A stretch of DNA of 64,000 nt from Ciona intestinalis (taxonomy: Eukaryota > Chordata > Ascidiacea > Phlebobranchia > Cionidae): assembly GCF_000224145.3 (NCBI RefSeq), contig NC_020174.2, positions 4,283,026 through 4,347,025 of the forward strand. Reading direction: 5' to 3'. The position numbers and the translations under genes are program-made. Of this stretch, positions 15,201 through 23,649 are shown piece by piece. The notes under the pieces are model-generated. The model ran no database searches, was not told the DNA's origin, and was given only the letters and a program-made list of their open reading frames with translations. The first letter of the stretch is position 1. Every line of letters begins with the position of its first letter.

Positions 15201-18200
15201 ACTCTTAGGGTTTGAGTGTAAACACAGGTATATGGCAGTAGTAAACGTAACGACAGAAAGTAGGAATTCTGTTGTCGAAACTCAGTCCCTTTATAGCCGT
15301 AACTTTGTTTGAACAGACTGCATTGTGGTGGTCGGTGTCAACCACCTAACGCGTTTAAAATGACACATATATGATGATACCGGATAAAACTAAACGATCA
15401 TGAAATGCATGAGCTCGATCATCATGATATGCATAAACTGAATAAAGTCGGTTAATGTATGTGGTAATAAGTTCAAATATAGTATTGGGTTAAATAGGCC
15501 ATGTTTTCACTCTTTTTCTCGTCCCATTTGGTAGAAAACAAATAATATTTACAGAATTGTTTTTGTTAAAAACACAACCAGTAAACATGGAATAAATGTG
15601 CTAGCGGTATTCCATTTTAACCCACGGTACTACTATATTACATCTGGCAAGTGCTAATGTCTAAATACAAAAAAAAACTGTTCTGGAAATATTATAATAT
15701 ACTTCTCGACATGGTGCTCACCTTCAGAAGAGCTAAGTAAAGGAACTTTTGCTTGATCTATTTCTTCGTAATCCCTGTAAAGTCATAGATTTTAATTATT
15801 TTGCGTGGATCAACATAAAACATATACAGTGGGGTAGGGAAAGATGGGACACCTATTCATTACCGTTGTTAGTTGTTTAATACACGATCAGGATATGTCG
15901 ATATTCTGTGCTAAAGGTGTCCCATCTTCCTCCACCCTACTATATACATGGTATGTTTCGTTTTAACTTAAAGTTATTGTACTGTGTATATATAGTTCCG
16001 CGAAGTTACCATATGCAGAATATTATTGCTGATACTTTTATAACTGAAACTTACCTCTCTTAAATTAGTTTTCGTAAATTACACTTGGGTTCGGCTATAT
16101 TTTAAGTTTTCTGCTATACAGCTGCACAACCGTGTATATACAGAGTCAATGAAATGTTTATTCAGTCGGAATATATTACTTGTATAGACATTCCCACACA
16201 CAAAGAAAAACATAGAAACTGGTATCTTAGAAAATGAACATCATTTGGACAATTACCTGTTTATAAGAGATGTCGAGTCATCAGAATCATCGGTTCCAAT
16301 CTTCTTATTCTTCTTCACTTGGGCGTACAAGCTTCCGTCCAAAGGACCCGGAGAACGAGGAACGTCTGTAAAGAAATGGATTGAGTTGTTTACTTTGACT
16401 GCCAGCATGTCATTGAAATAAATTGGTATTTTTAGGATTTTGGTATTAATATCCCAATTTTAAATACTTTCCCAAAGTTAATTAAAAGTTTGTCCAGTAA
16501 AAATCGTAAATCGCAATTAAAATCGAGCTATTTTTTATTGATGTTTCCTTTATATTTGACTCAACGGAATAAATCTTTCCACAACAACAAAAAGGAATGT
16601 CCCAAGGGCAGAATGTTGCTTGTAAACGTCTAGACTGAAGCAATGCCTACCTTGTTTGGGAAATGTTAGAAAAAATGCGCAAGAAAAAAACCACAAATCG
16701 ATGGTAATGAGGGTAATAATTCGACAGGTACCTTCTCAGCAATGCTAACCTAATAAAGCTTAACATGCGACAGACTGCGTGCACTGGAAATTTGAACCGC
16801 AGTGATTATTAAAAGTGGATGAAAAATATGTTTGGACGGTTACGTCATCAAATCCACTCGATTTGCCAATTATACACTTGAATTAAATGGTAACATGGGT
16901 TTATATTACGCATGTACAAACTTAAAACACAACGATGTCAGTGTTTTAACTTAAGTTCATATCGCTACACAAGATATAACTATCCAATGCACTAAAAAAG
17001 TTTAGTACGTTTACCAGGAGTGAAACATATACCAAAAGCGTCAAAATGAATTAGTTTCATCTTTTCTACTCACCGGAATCGCTGATTGAGGACTCGTCGG
17101 TCATTGGCAAGTGGTATAACAATATATTCACCACATTTAACATTAACTATACACGAAGTGTCACCATGCTGAGAGAATACATAAAGTATGTTCAATAAAG
17201 AAAAATTGTTTCTGGCTGATAACTAACAAACTTCTGCCCCCTCAGTGACTTTTGATGTAAAATAGTTACAGTAACACACCACGTACACTAACGATATAGG
17301 TATGTTGCATGGATGTCTACATTGGTAATATAAATATTGACGTCTTAGAGCAAATGGGCTATCTACATGGGCCATGTATTACAAGCATTCAACTATTCGG
17401 TTGAGTTGTGTCATATTGATTGTTTCTGAACCACTCGAAGCTACTTTCCCTTTCAGAGTTTGCCCAAGGATAGGTCAATACAGTTACTACAGACAGTGGT
17501 TTCGCATAATGCAATAAAGCAATCGAAATTCCCAGCGGGTAAACACTATTACTTTTCCCGAACAAATATATATATAAGTCATCTTTTCAATAACGTTAAA
17601 CATAAAGCTGACTATTTGCTAGTTTGCACTTCTGTGGTTTATTGTATAATACTAAACAACAACAACAACAAAATACTTTCATACTTTGATTCTCGACCTT
17701 ACTGACCACCACGGTGGTCACTAAACGATGGCAATTCCAAACCATTAATCATCGTTTGAATTAAAACAATAGCTCCCAACGGAGTAATAACCACCTTAGT
17801 CGTAGTATTAAAACTACCACTGCTGCCAACAACACGAAACATAATGCCTGGTAGTGTCTTGGCTTTAAATAGACGACCCATGTTATATACGAACAATAAC
17901 AAACGTTTTATAGAAAATTTAGTACACCTAAACTGCGAGCAAATAGGACCTAATGGTACAAAGTAACTAACGGAACGTTTCTGTCAATGAGGTACAACTG
18001 CAACATTAGTTGAAGCAATCAATAGCTGAGGGCACTTCACTGAGGGTTAGGAAAACAAGCTGCGAATATTTGTACTTAGTGCGGGCTTAGGCACCACTTA
18101 AAGCAGAGCTCAGCGGATAGAAAGACCATCGCGTACATCACAGGGATTGGCATATGGTAAAACTGACCTCACAGGTCACTGTTTGATTATATTCATAACC

Positions 18201-21200
18201 GCTGTGTGGTTACACGCTGCATATAACACGAACTATTCACTTCTAAACTAGAACTCAAACACGTTGCTGCTGAACGAAGCCTTGGCATACAGAACTAAAA
18301 CAATCCGGGCAAGCTGTAGCGGTTTTGTAATTAAGGCGTGTATTGCTGAATTGAGCGCCTCATTTCGTCGTCCGAGTGCAACCCACAAGTTCACGCTTAA
18401 TAACACACAGTGTGATTAAAGCAACGGGCCATGTTCGTACTTAGAGCGAATGGAATGCGAAAAGTGTGCTCAATAGTGCGAACTCATTTGAACCGTATAA
18501 GGTAGCGACGTAACAGTGTAATACAAAATGGTATATAATCATAACAAGACAACTAATCGCCATCTAACAGTCTGTTGATGGTTGTGACACATTTAAATCA
18601 AACCCATGACGTTTCGTTGGTGCGTAACATTGCCTAAATACATTTGTCACGCACGATACATTTTTTTGAATCCAAAACAGCGACCTACGAACTGTTGAAA
18701 GGTTTATACAAAAGAACGTTTCGATCGTGTATAGTAGGGTCGGGAAAATGGAACACTTTTTCATTCTATTTTCCCGTCCCATTTGGAAGTAAATAAAGCA
18801 CATACAAGGAATTATAAAACTGCATCCCCACGACTCCCATCATGGACCTTTTATTAATTGTTTAAAACACGATTAAGGTATTTGGATATTATGTGCTAAA
18901 GGTGCCCGCCTCCCCCCAAACCAACATAATATATACTTTGTTGTATAAAGACGACATTGTAAAACAAAGAAAAACTCTAATGTCCTTTTAATATTCAAGA
19001 GTTGCGGGTTTCCTGGCTCTCATTTCGTGTCTCGCTTTCAACTAAGACCATGAGAAAGTTGTAACAAAATACCCTCAAGTTCAGGCGCACCTCTGCGGCC
19101 CGAAAGCAGTTTAAATAGCACTATATCTGTCATGTTACCACATCGTGAGAAAACTTACTGTATTATTGTTGAGTGTGCACAGAAAATCTTTACAAACAAA
19201 AAATCACACTTTTATGTACTGAAAAATTATCTCTTCGAAAAAAACGATTTGCCTAAATTACTTTTATAGTCAAGCACGTATAAATTATATTATATCTACA
19301 CCTGTGTCCGCGTAACTACTGCTGATTTAAATGAACGTCGCCCTATATTAGGACACTTAATCATTCATATGCATTTTATGCTTGTTGTTACGAAGCACTG
19401 CTTCCAAGAAAACTCCGCCTAATTCGACTTGTGTTCGGCGAAACGAGCTAAAACTAAGCACATTTACTCTGACGTAGAAATCGTTTCGATTTTACGTGAT
19501 GGCGACGCAAAACGACGCAGGACTGACAAAACCTATACGTACTTTGATACCTATCATTTGCAAATGGCTTGCAGAACAGCTATGGAGAGGCGTTAAACTA
19601 CTAATTTTGAGCCGGGTAGCCCGCGAATTGCCTCAATGTAACCACACCAACGGCGTGATTCTATGAAATTCTATGTGCAAGCCCGCGGCGCCAGGCCGGT
19701 CACGCACCAGTGGCTGCGCCGTGACGAAAGGACAGCATACGTCACTGTTAAAGAATTCTTGCCCCTTCTGGTGTTATTCTTACGACAACCGGCGATTCAT
19801 ATTTTGCAAGTCCGCCGAAAATGCCCGCAGAAGCCTTGACTCGCAGAAAAACTATGTAATGCGGGTAAATGTCCAGTTGAGTGCTCAGTAAGAGGGTGAA
19901 CTCGCACCCAAAACCGGGTCAGCGAAACCGAGGCAATATTTACATGTTCCAATATCACGCTCGGTTTCATACGATTGCGTTCAACCGACTGTACGCATGC
20001 GACCGACTTCTTTAGCGCAGAACGAAAGTTAATAGGCCGGCGCCGTATTGTTTCAAGTTACCGGGTGCCATCTCCAAGGCCCAGTCTGTCGATAGCATTT
20101 TAATGCCCCGTCACAGAAGCTCTATTGTCCCTCGCTAGATCAATATTGAAACAACTGATAAAAGAGTCCGGCTTAATCCTGTACAAGGTTTACAACGTAC
20201 AACGCCGTAGCTTACTGTGTAACGTACAACATTCCGGACAAGCTCTGCAGCATAAACGACCTCAGCGAACTCTCTTTTGATTTGAAACTATCCATCACAT
20301 TTTCGTGACCGCGCGAGACCTCTTATTGTATTCGTGGATATGGATAGATATTGGCTATTGCCTGCCTTCTACTGCATGATTGTGTTTCCATGACTATTAT
20401 CGTCATTTAGATCTTTCAAGTGTGTATTGCCATGTTTCCGGGCCAAGCATCTTATTAATAATTCAATGGCGGTTTATGGCAGTCACGTGACTTTGACATC
20501 TCTAAAATTCGGTCGCGCGTCCTTTCTGTCATTGCTGGACGCGTCAAGCTGCGACGATGCATTAAATATAATCAAATTGGCACCAAGTACGCTTGAGTCG
20601 TGATATTGCGTTCGTACAATCAATTAAGCGTACACGATTATCTGAACTCAAAAATGGTAACAAACAATGCTCTGGCTCATGCTTAATGACGGTCTTCAAT
20701 CATCATGAACGTTAATCGAAAAATGAGTAACTGTATTGCAATTGGTATTGCAACATTATAACGGGATTTCCATTTCCAAACCTCACTATATATCTCGTTA
20801 CTTTCGGCTTTCTATAGCTGAGAATGGTAAGCGAAACTCCGAACTTTTTTTGGTGATGTTTAACTATGATGCTTCTTGAAATGAATCTGCGAAACATTTA
20901 ATATTGCGGTATCGCAACAATCTCTCATTCCCCTATTAATTTTAGAGGTCGGCCTGTTTACGAGCGTAAGCCGAACGGTTGGTTGTAACAGGTTCTCTCG
21001 CCAAGCGAAGGCGAAAAACAAATACGTAATAAGATATTTTTAGTGTCTACCAAACCGCGTACCTGTAGCGCCCGCTACCGACACAAAATTAAAAAGGTGT
21101 TTAGCACGGATTACCTTGCGAAATGCTATTTTTATCGGCGAATTTAACCGCAACTTTAGTTAAAGCGAATACCACTCTGGCAATCAGTGTTTGAATTACA

Positions 21201-22154
21201 TCTGTTGCATGTATAAGGTAATCTTTGAACTCGATTCCCTCATTAAAAAAAGTAGGTTAAACCATACAAATATGTGTTTGTGCGCCTGAAATACAGAACG
21301 AGGTTACAAAATCAAATTTTGGAACATGGTTAACTGTATACAGCGGGCGAGTACTTCAAGCTTGGGCACTTAACACAACAATACTATCCAGGCCTACACT
21401 TGAAGATATGTGATTACAACCGACACTGCGTTTCAAAGGACTATGTGGCTGCTCCACGCTTCTTTACAGCTATGCTTGGCGCTATAGTCACGATTAATAT
21501 TCACGCTATATATGACGTTTGCCTGCTTAAAATGTCGTACGGTTTCTAGAATAAAATATCCATTAATCAGGGCTAGTAACATTTCGAGTGTCTGGCCAAA
21601 TTTATAGGTTAAAACTTACGTGCAATCTTACGTATTCCAGGTTTAGGCCGGTTCTTGCTTTCTTTGGTTAAAACAAATCTACGTAAGGTGATTTCTGATT
21701 GATTTTGCTCATCTTTTAAAGACGTCATCGGTGTCGGGTCTGTGGGTACGGCTTGCTTAGACTGTCGAGGCGTGGCTATCGGAGTAATGACGAATGGGGC
21801 GCGACCGGTAAAAAGCGCTCCACATGCTGGCTTGGGTTGTTCGACTTGATCTCTGGGCACGAATCTCCAGGATGTGGACTTCGCTTCGCGGCTCAGATCT
21901 TGTGAGGCCAAGTAGTCCTTATCCGCTATGTTTGCTTTTCCTAATCCCTTGTCTTTGGCTTTGAAGACAGACCAAGTAAGCTTGGGCAGCCGCGGAGACT
22001 TCTTCTTCGGTTCGTCGCGGGGTAAAAATATTGAATTGACGCTCTTCGCCCGTCGGCACCGACAGCATGACGTCTCAATTGGTGACGTAGGCGTCATGAC
22101 GTCACACGGTGAAGGGGACGGCGGGAGCGACAGTGGTCTTTCGGACTTTTTCAT
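99..22154 (-). CDS. TNS: Tensin-like focal-adhesion scaffold (partial, multi-exon, 3' end outside window)
   Basis: Tensins link actin to integrin tails at focal adhesions. Exons chained by GT/AG signals and matching phase, in transcript order: 22154-21620 (ATG exon), 16365-16257, 15774-15722, 14952-14622, 11772-10809, 10741-10544, 10428-10344, 10229-10033, 3357-2684, 2056-1911, 1716-1599, 1210-1083 and 242-99. Every junction keeps frame, giving about 1,227 codons before the left edge. Family evidence: 'GPLDGSLYAQVKK' in the second exon closely matches the tensin motif after the C2 domain, and 'TAKEKQDIDELLRSV' matches the tensin 'SPQEKRELDRLL' helix. The SH2 and PTB domains that end all tensins are not in the window and should lie left of position 1. 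No PTEN-like phosphatase or C2 domain is seen. The last acceptor (242) is weak and an exon could be missing there. The identity rests on two short motifs plus order, so it is good but not certain. Confidence 0.72.
1083..1210 (-). CDS. TNS: Tensin-like gene, Ser/Arg/Pro-rich exon
   Basis: A 128-nt exon with acceptor CTTTACAG and donor GCCAAG|GTTAGT, phase 2 in and phase 1 out. The text STTETPPRPPSRTRSSYDSV contains a proline patch and potential Arg-x-x-Ser kinase sites, followed by a hydrophobic helix FELAQLMRQNSIGQ. Confidence 0.6.
1378..1450. mobile_element. Short inverted-terminus element (MITE-like)
   Basis: The left end ctgtggagtaagataggatgg and right end cccaccttaccccaagcca are imperfect inverted repeats. 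They share the 'gtrgggtaaga-tgggac ... gtcccatcttaccccacc' pattern with six other sites in the window. This copy is short, so it is probably internally deleted. Confidence 0.6.
1599..1716 (-). CDS. TNS: Tensin-like gene, RRRRSFSIDSD exon
   Basis: A 118-nt exon with acceptor TTTTATTTTCCAG and donor CAGAG|GTGAGT, phase 1 in and phase 2 out. It encodes a basic cluster followed by phosphorylatable serines (LRRRRSFSIDSD), a typical basophilic kinase context. Confidence 0.62.
1911..2056 (-). CDS. TNS: Tensin-like gene, coiled-coil exon after the Q/E run
   Basis: A 146-nt exon with acceptor CAATACCAG and donor TACAT|GTAAGA, phase 2 in and phase 1 out. It reads KPEQSPPATQIAAPSQDNKK and then a Leu-heptad helix (LELQNQLDELDMYIAQL). 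The next two exons (1716-1599 and 1210-1083) continue in frame with Arg/Ser-rich text (RRRRSFSIDSD, RSSYDSVSRRLSHG). Confidence 0.65.
2684..3357 (-). CDS. TNS: Tensin-like gene, Gln/Glu/Arg-rich coiled-coil exon
   Basis: The exon is 674 nt, phase 0 in (acceptor TTTTCACAG) and phase 2 out (GTAAGT). It starts GFAECEKMVSTMASPDVV, contains two copies of HSYITQR about 18 residues apart, then a roughly 130-residue run of Gln, Glu, Arg and Lys (for example QQLAKQQAQQELQRQQQQEL). It ends with ENSFTSSIRKGASAIKRDTK. The run lacks helix breakers and should form a long coiled coil or single alpha-helix. Vertebrate tensins carry only short Gln runs, so this is unusual for the family. Two plus-strand open frames over it are shadows. 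Confidence 0.7.
3358..10032 (-). other. 6.7-kb intron of the tensin-like gene
   Basis: No coding exon can be supported on either strand. Open frames here are under 100 codons and lack paired splice signals. The stretch contains one inverted-terminus element near 8.5-8.7 kb. Its noncoding sequence is locally GC-richer than the NOS1AP introns. Internal promoters or enhancers are possible but not demonstrable. Confidence 0.55.
8503..8702. mobile_element. Inverted-terminus element (MITE-like)
   Basis: Left end acagttctatggggtaagct, right end gtcctattttaccccaacct. The internal part shares 'cgtgttttaaacaa' and a 'gggagtcat' block with the copy at 18.7 kb, in inverted order. It lies in the 6.7-kb tensin-like intron. 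Confidence 0.65.
10033..10229 (-). CDS. TNS: Tensin-like gene, exon with conserved EKxxIDELL helix
   Basis: A 197-nt exon with acceptor TTTTGACAG and donor CTAGA|GTAAGT, phase 1 in and phase 0 out. It encodes MTAKEKQDIDELLRSVQELD, which aligns with the vertebrate tensin 'LSPQEKRELDRLLSGFGLE' helix. The core IDELLRSV also resembles a leucine-rich LD motif (LDxLLxxL), the paxillin-type docking helix. It is preceded by a Pro/His/Arg linker (LPRPPHHRNE). Confidence 0.7.
10344..10428 (-). CDS. TNS: Tensin-like gene, Lys-rich exon
   Basis: An 85-nt exon with acceptor TTTTTCATGCAG and donor AAAAG|GTATAA, phase 0 in and phase 1 out. It encodes a basic helix (SKIKLKKEEKIKR) followed by a Ser/Thr/Tyr stretch. 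Because it contains no ATG it is easily missed. Phase agreement on both sides is the main support. Confidence 0.6.
10544..10741 (-). CDS. TNS: Tensin-like gene, acidic/coiled-coil exon
   Basis: This 66-codon exon, phase 0 in and out, ends at donor CAGCAG|GTATTT. The C-terminal half (EEEELRVQEEIENTRKRLL) is predicted helical and probably coiled. The preceding intron would be only 67 nt (10742-10808), with acceptor TTTTTACCAAG. It is short but plausible for a compact tunicate genome. Confidence 0.6.
10809..11772 (-). CDS. TNS: Tensin-like gene, largest central exon (321 codons)
   Basis: The exon is 964 nt from acceptor TTTTTCACAG to donor CTGAA|GTAAGT and is continuously open in one frame. The product is a polar, probably disordered linker with a Pro/Tyr patch (EPPLPNYPAPYYNP) and Ser/Asp-Ser-Gly motifs (SLDSGHSLD, SSSDIDSGIDGS). 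These resemble, loosely, the SSDSGHS segment of vertebrate tensins. Tyrosines in the patch could be phosphorylation sites, but that is inference. Antisense open frames across this exon are shadows. Confidence 0.7.
14622..14952 (-). CDS. TNS: Tensin-like gene, Ser/Thr-rich exon
   Basis: The exon is 331 nt, with acceptor CTCTTTTTAG and donor CCGA|GTAAGT, phase 1 in and phase 2 out. It encodes about 110 residues of low complexity with dense Thr/Ser runs (TSSTTNETSS, STTTTITTVN). This matches the Ser/Thr/Pro-rich central region expected of tensins. No folded domain is visible. Confidence 0.68.
15479..15636. mobile_element. Diverged inverted-terminus element (MITE-like)
   Basis: Left end tagtattgggttaaatagg, right end ccattttaacccacggtact. 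The internal 'tcgtcccatttggtagaaaacaa' part resembles the copy at 18.7 kb. It lies in the intron between the 15.7-kb and 14.9-kb tensin-like exons. Confidence 0.55.
15722..15774 (-). CDS. TNS: Tensin-like gene, 53-nt micro-exon
   Basis: A small exon (DYEEIDQAKVPLLSSSE) lies between acceptor ACTTTACAG and donor GAAG|GTGAGC. Phase 2 in and phase 1 out match both flanking exons exactly, and the other two frames have stops or break phase. Inverted-terminus elements lie in the introns on both sides. Confidence 0.65.
15824..15946. mobile_element. Well-preserved inverted-terminus element (MITE-like)
   Basis: Left end acagtggggtagggaaagat followed by gggaca, right end tgtcccatcttcctccaccc followed by tac, a clear inverted repeat of over 20 nt. 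The interior has 'gtttaatacacgatcaggatatgtcgatattctgtgctaaa', shared with the 18.7-kb copy. It lies 50 nt upstream of a 53-nt exon in the tensin-like gene. Confidence 0.8.
16257..16365 (-). CDS. TNS: Tensin-like gene, common exon with the PLDGSLYAQVKK motif
   Basis: The acceptor TTTCTTTACAG and donor ACAG|GTAATT bound 109 nt. Phase 1 in and phase 2 out fit both neighbours. It encodes VPRSPGPLDGSLYAQVKK, nearly identical to the tensin segment (GPLDGSLYAKVKK) that follows the C2 domain in vertebrate tensins. This is the strongest family evidence in the gene. It is also the convergence point of the alternative first exons. A Lys cluster and an acidic TDDSDDST stretch follow the motif. Confidence 0.78.
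17074..17104 (-). CDS. TNS: Tensin-like gene, short alternative first coding exon
   Basis: A 31-nt coding piece starts with ATG at 17104 (MTDESSISDS) and ends at GATTCCG|GTGAGT in phase 1. It joins the exon 16365-16257 with the junction codon GAC, giving an acidic N-terminus directly before VPRSPGPLDGSLY. No AG acceptor precedes the ATG, so it looks like a promoter-proximal first exon and not an internal one. It is short, so chance cannot be excluded. The consensus donor and correct phase support it. Confidence 0.45.
18732..18934. mobile_element. Inverted-terminus element with longer interior (MITE-like)
   Basis: Left end tagtagggtcgggaaaatgg, right end gtgcccgcctccccccaaac. The interior contains 'ttcccgtcccatttggaagtaaataaagc', 'ccacgactcccat' and 'gtttaaaacacgattaaggt', which recur in other copies. 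This appears to be one of the longer family members. Confidence 0.7.
21620..22154 (-). CDS. TNS: Tensin-like gene, alternative first coding exon (178 codons)
   Basis: This exon opens with ATG at 22154 (MKKSERPLSLPPSPSP...). Stops and no splice acceptor lie just upstream, so it is a first coding exon. It ends at a consensus donor (GCAC|GTAAGT) after 'GIRKIA' in phase 1, which fits the phase-1 acceptor at 16365 and makes the junction codon CAC. The encoded segment is basic, rich in Ser, Pro and Lys, has a CCRCRR cluster near residue 30 and no recognised domain, and is probably disordered. It would give a tensin isoform with a unique N-terminus instead of a phosphatase-like domain. I do not recognise a homologue. 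The open frame of 178 codons, the strong donor and the phase match make it convincing. Confidence 0.6.
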
Positions 22155-23649
22155 TAAAATTTGTAATATGTTACTTTACAACAATTCAAAGAGTATAGAG
22201 GATCTGGAAATGTAACACATTGTTATTGGCAACTGCAAATTCCTATACCATAGCAGCTCCTGCTGAAACTAATTCTTGTATAAAAAGTCAAGCCTCTTCT
22301 TTTAAAACATGTTATACTGTACTGGGCTAGATTACGTATGCAAAAGTGAACGTTGCAATAGTTCGTGAGCTATGTATGCCTTTCTCGGAATTCGTTTTAA
22401 ATCGTACAGTCGATTAACAGCGGGTAAATGTTGCAAACTTATTTAAACTCGACTATGGCATTTAGTCTTTTTCTATAGAAGGGAACAAAGCTAGAAATGC
22501 TGTTGGTTGGTTACCGCGTGATTGCTTATCAGCGTGAACCGCGGGAGGCTTATGTAATCCAGTTTGGGTTAAAGAAAACGGGCAACAGTGGGAACTGTTT
22601 ACCGAGTGATGTAATTGCTATGATCCTACAAATCTCGACTTCTAGTCGAGTTGTCATCTGCTGGCAATGCTGGGCACCCCAGAGCGACTAGAATGACGGT
22701 TTGGTCGAAAGTCGAATTTTAATTAAACTCGTTGAGCGATGGACAGGGCGTTGTATAAACCAGTGTCGAAAACTCGACGATCGTCCGCAGAGCTTCAATA
22801 AACTCTCGCATACCATTCTCGTAGCTCTATCAAATTTGTGGTTGCTGCGTTGTAGTTATAGCGTATGCTTCACAAACTCAGCGTGAAGAATGTTAGACAA
22901 CAACAAGTGTTTGTTGGAACATCTGAGTAAACGCACACTTTCTCCTAAATATCGAAAGGGTAATCAGCGTTAGAATGTACCGTAACCACCGCACTCGACC
23001 GTGCATTATGTTGCACAAATAGGCGTTGCCATCTGCCGACCTCAACTATAAACTTACCTGCGTTGATATATAACATATGGAACATTAATACACCTTAGCG
23101 CAGTAAACAGTTTCGAATTTGAGTTTCTAGGTATACCAAAGCACTAAACAGCAGCTTGGTAACATTTCGGCATGAAAGTCTGACGTAGACAGCTTAATTG
23201 AAATGGTTAACTATACACGAACTGTTTCAGCTCATCTCGTACTTTACGTCACACCATATGGTTACAGCCATTAAAACGTATTTCGTGTCATCCACCATTC
23301 TTTAGCTGCATAGCTGTCGCGAAAGCTTTGTCGTTTACACCGAAACGATACTGCAACATACGAACAAGAAATACCTAATACCTTTGCGTGTGCCACGAGT
23401 AAACAAATCGTAGACTTTCTCCATTATTAGTAGGTCATACAATAAACTGTGCATCACCATAGATATAACTACCTGTCCTGTACAACTTCTTAAACTAAGA
23501 ATGCTGTTTCCTTTAAAGGTCTTAAAACGGGGTTTATAACGTATTTGGTGAACAATAGCAAACATCTCAAATAAATATACTTACTGTCTGGCTCATAAAT
23601 CAATTGAGCTTCTATCGACTCTTTAGTGCTTACTATGTCTGATATCTAC

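Larger units (their letters stand above)
16366..21619 (-). other. Alternative-promoter/intron interval of the tensin-like gene
   Basis: Apart from the 31-nt first exon at 17074-17104, I see no supported exon. It holds one inverted-terminus element (18.7-18.9 kb), a short (CAA)n run near 17656, and otherwise unique-looking sequence. The promoter for the 17104 start should lie just above 17104. Confidence 0.45.
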
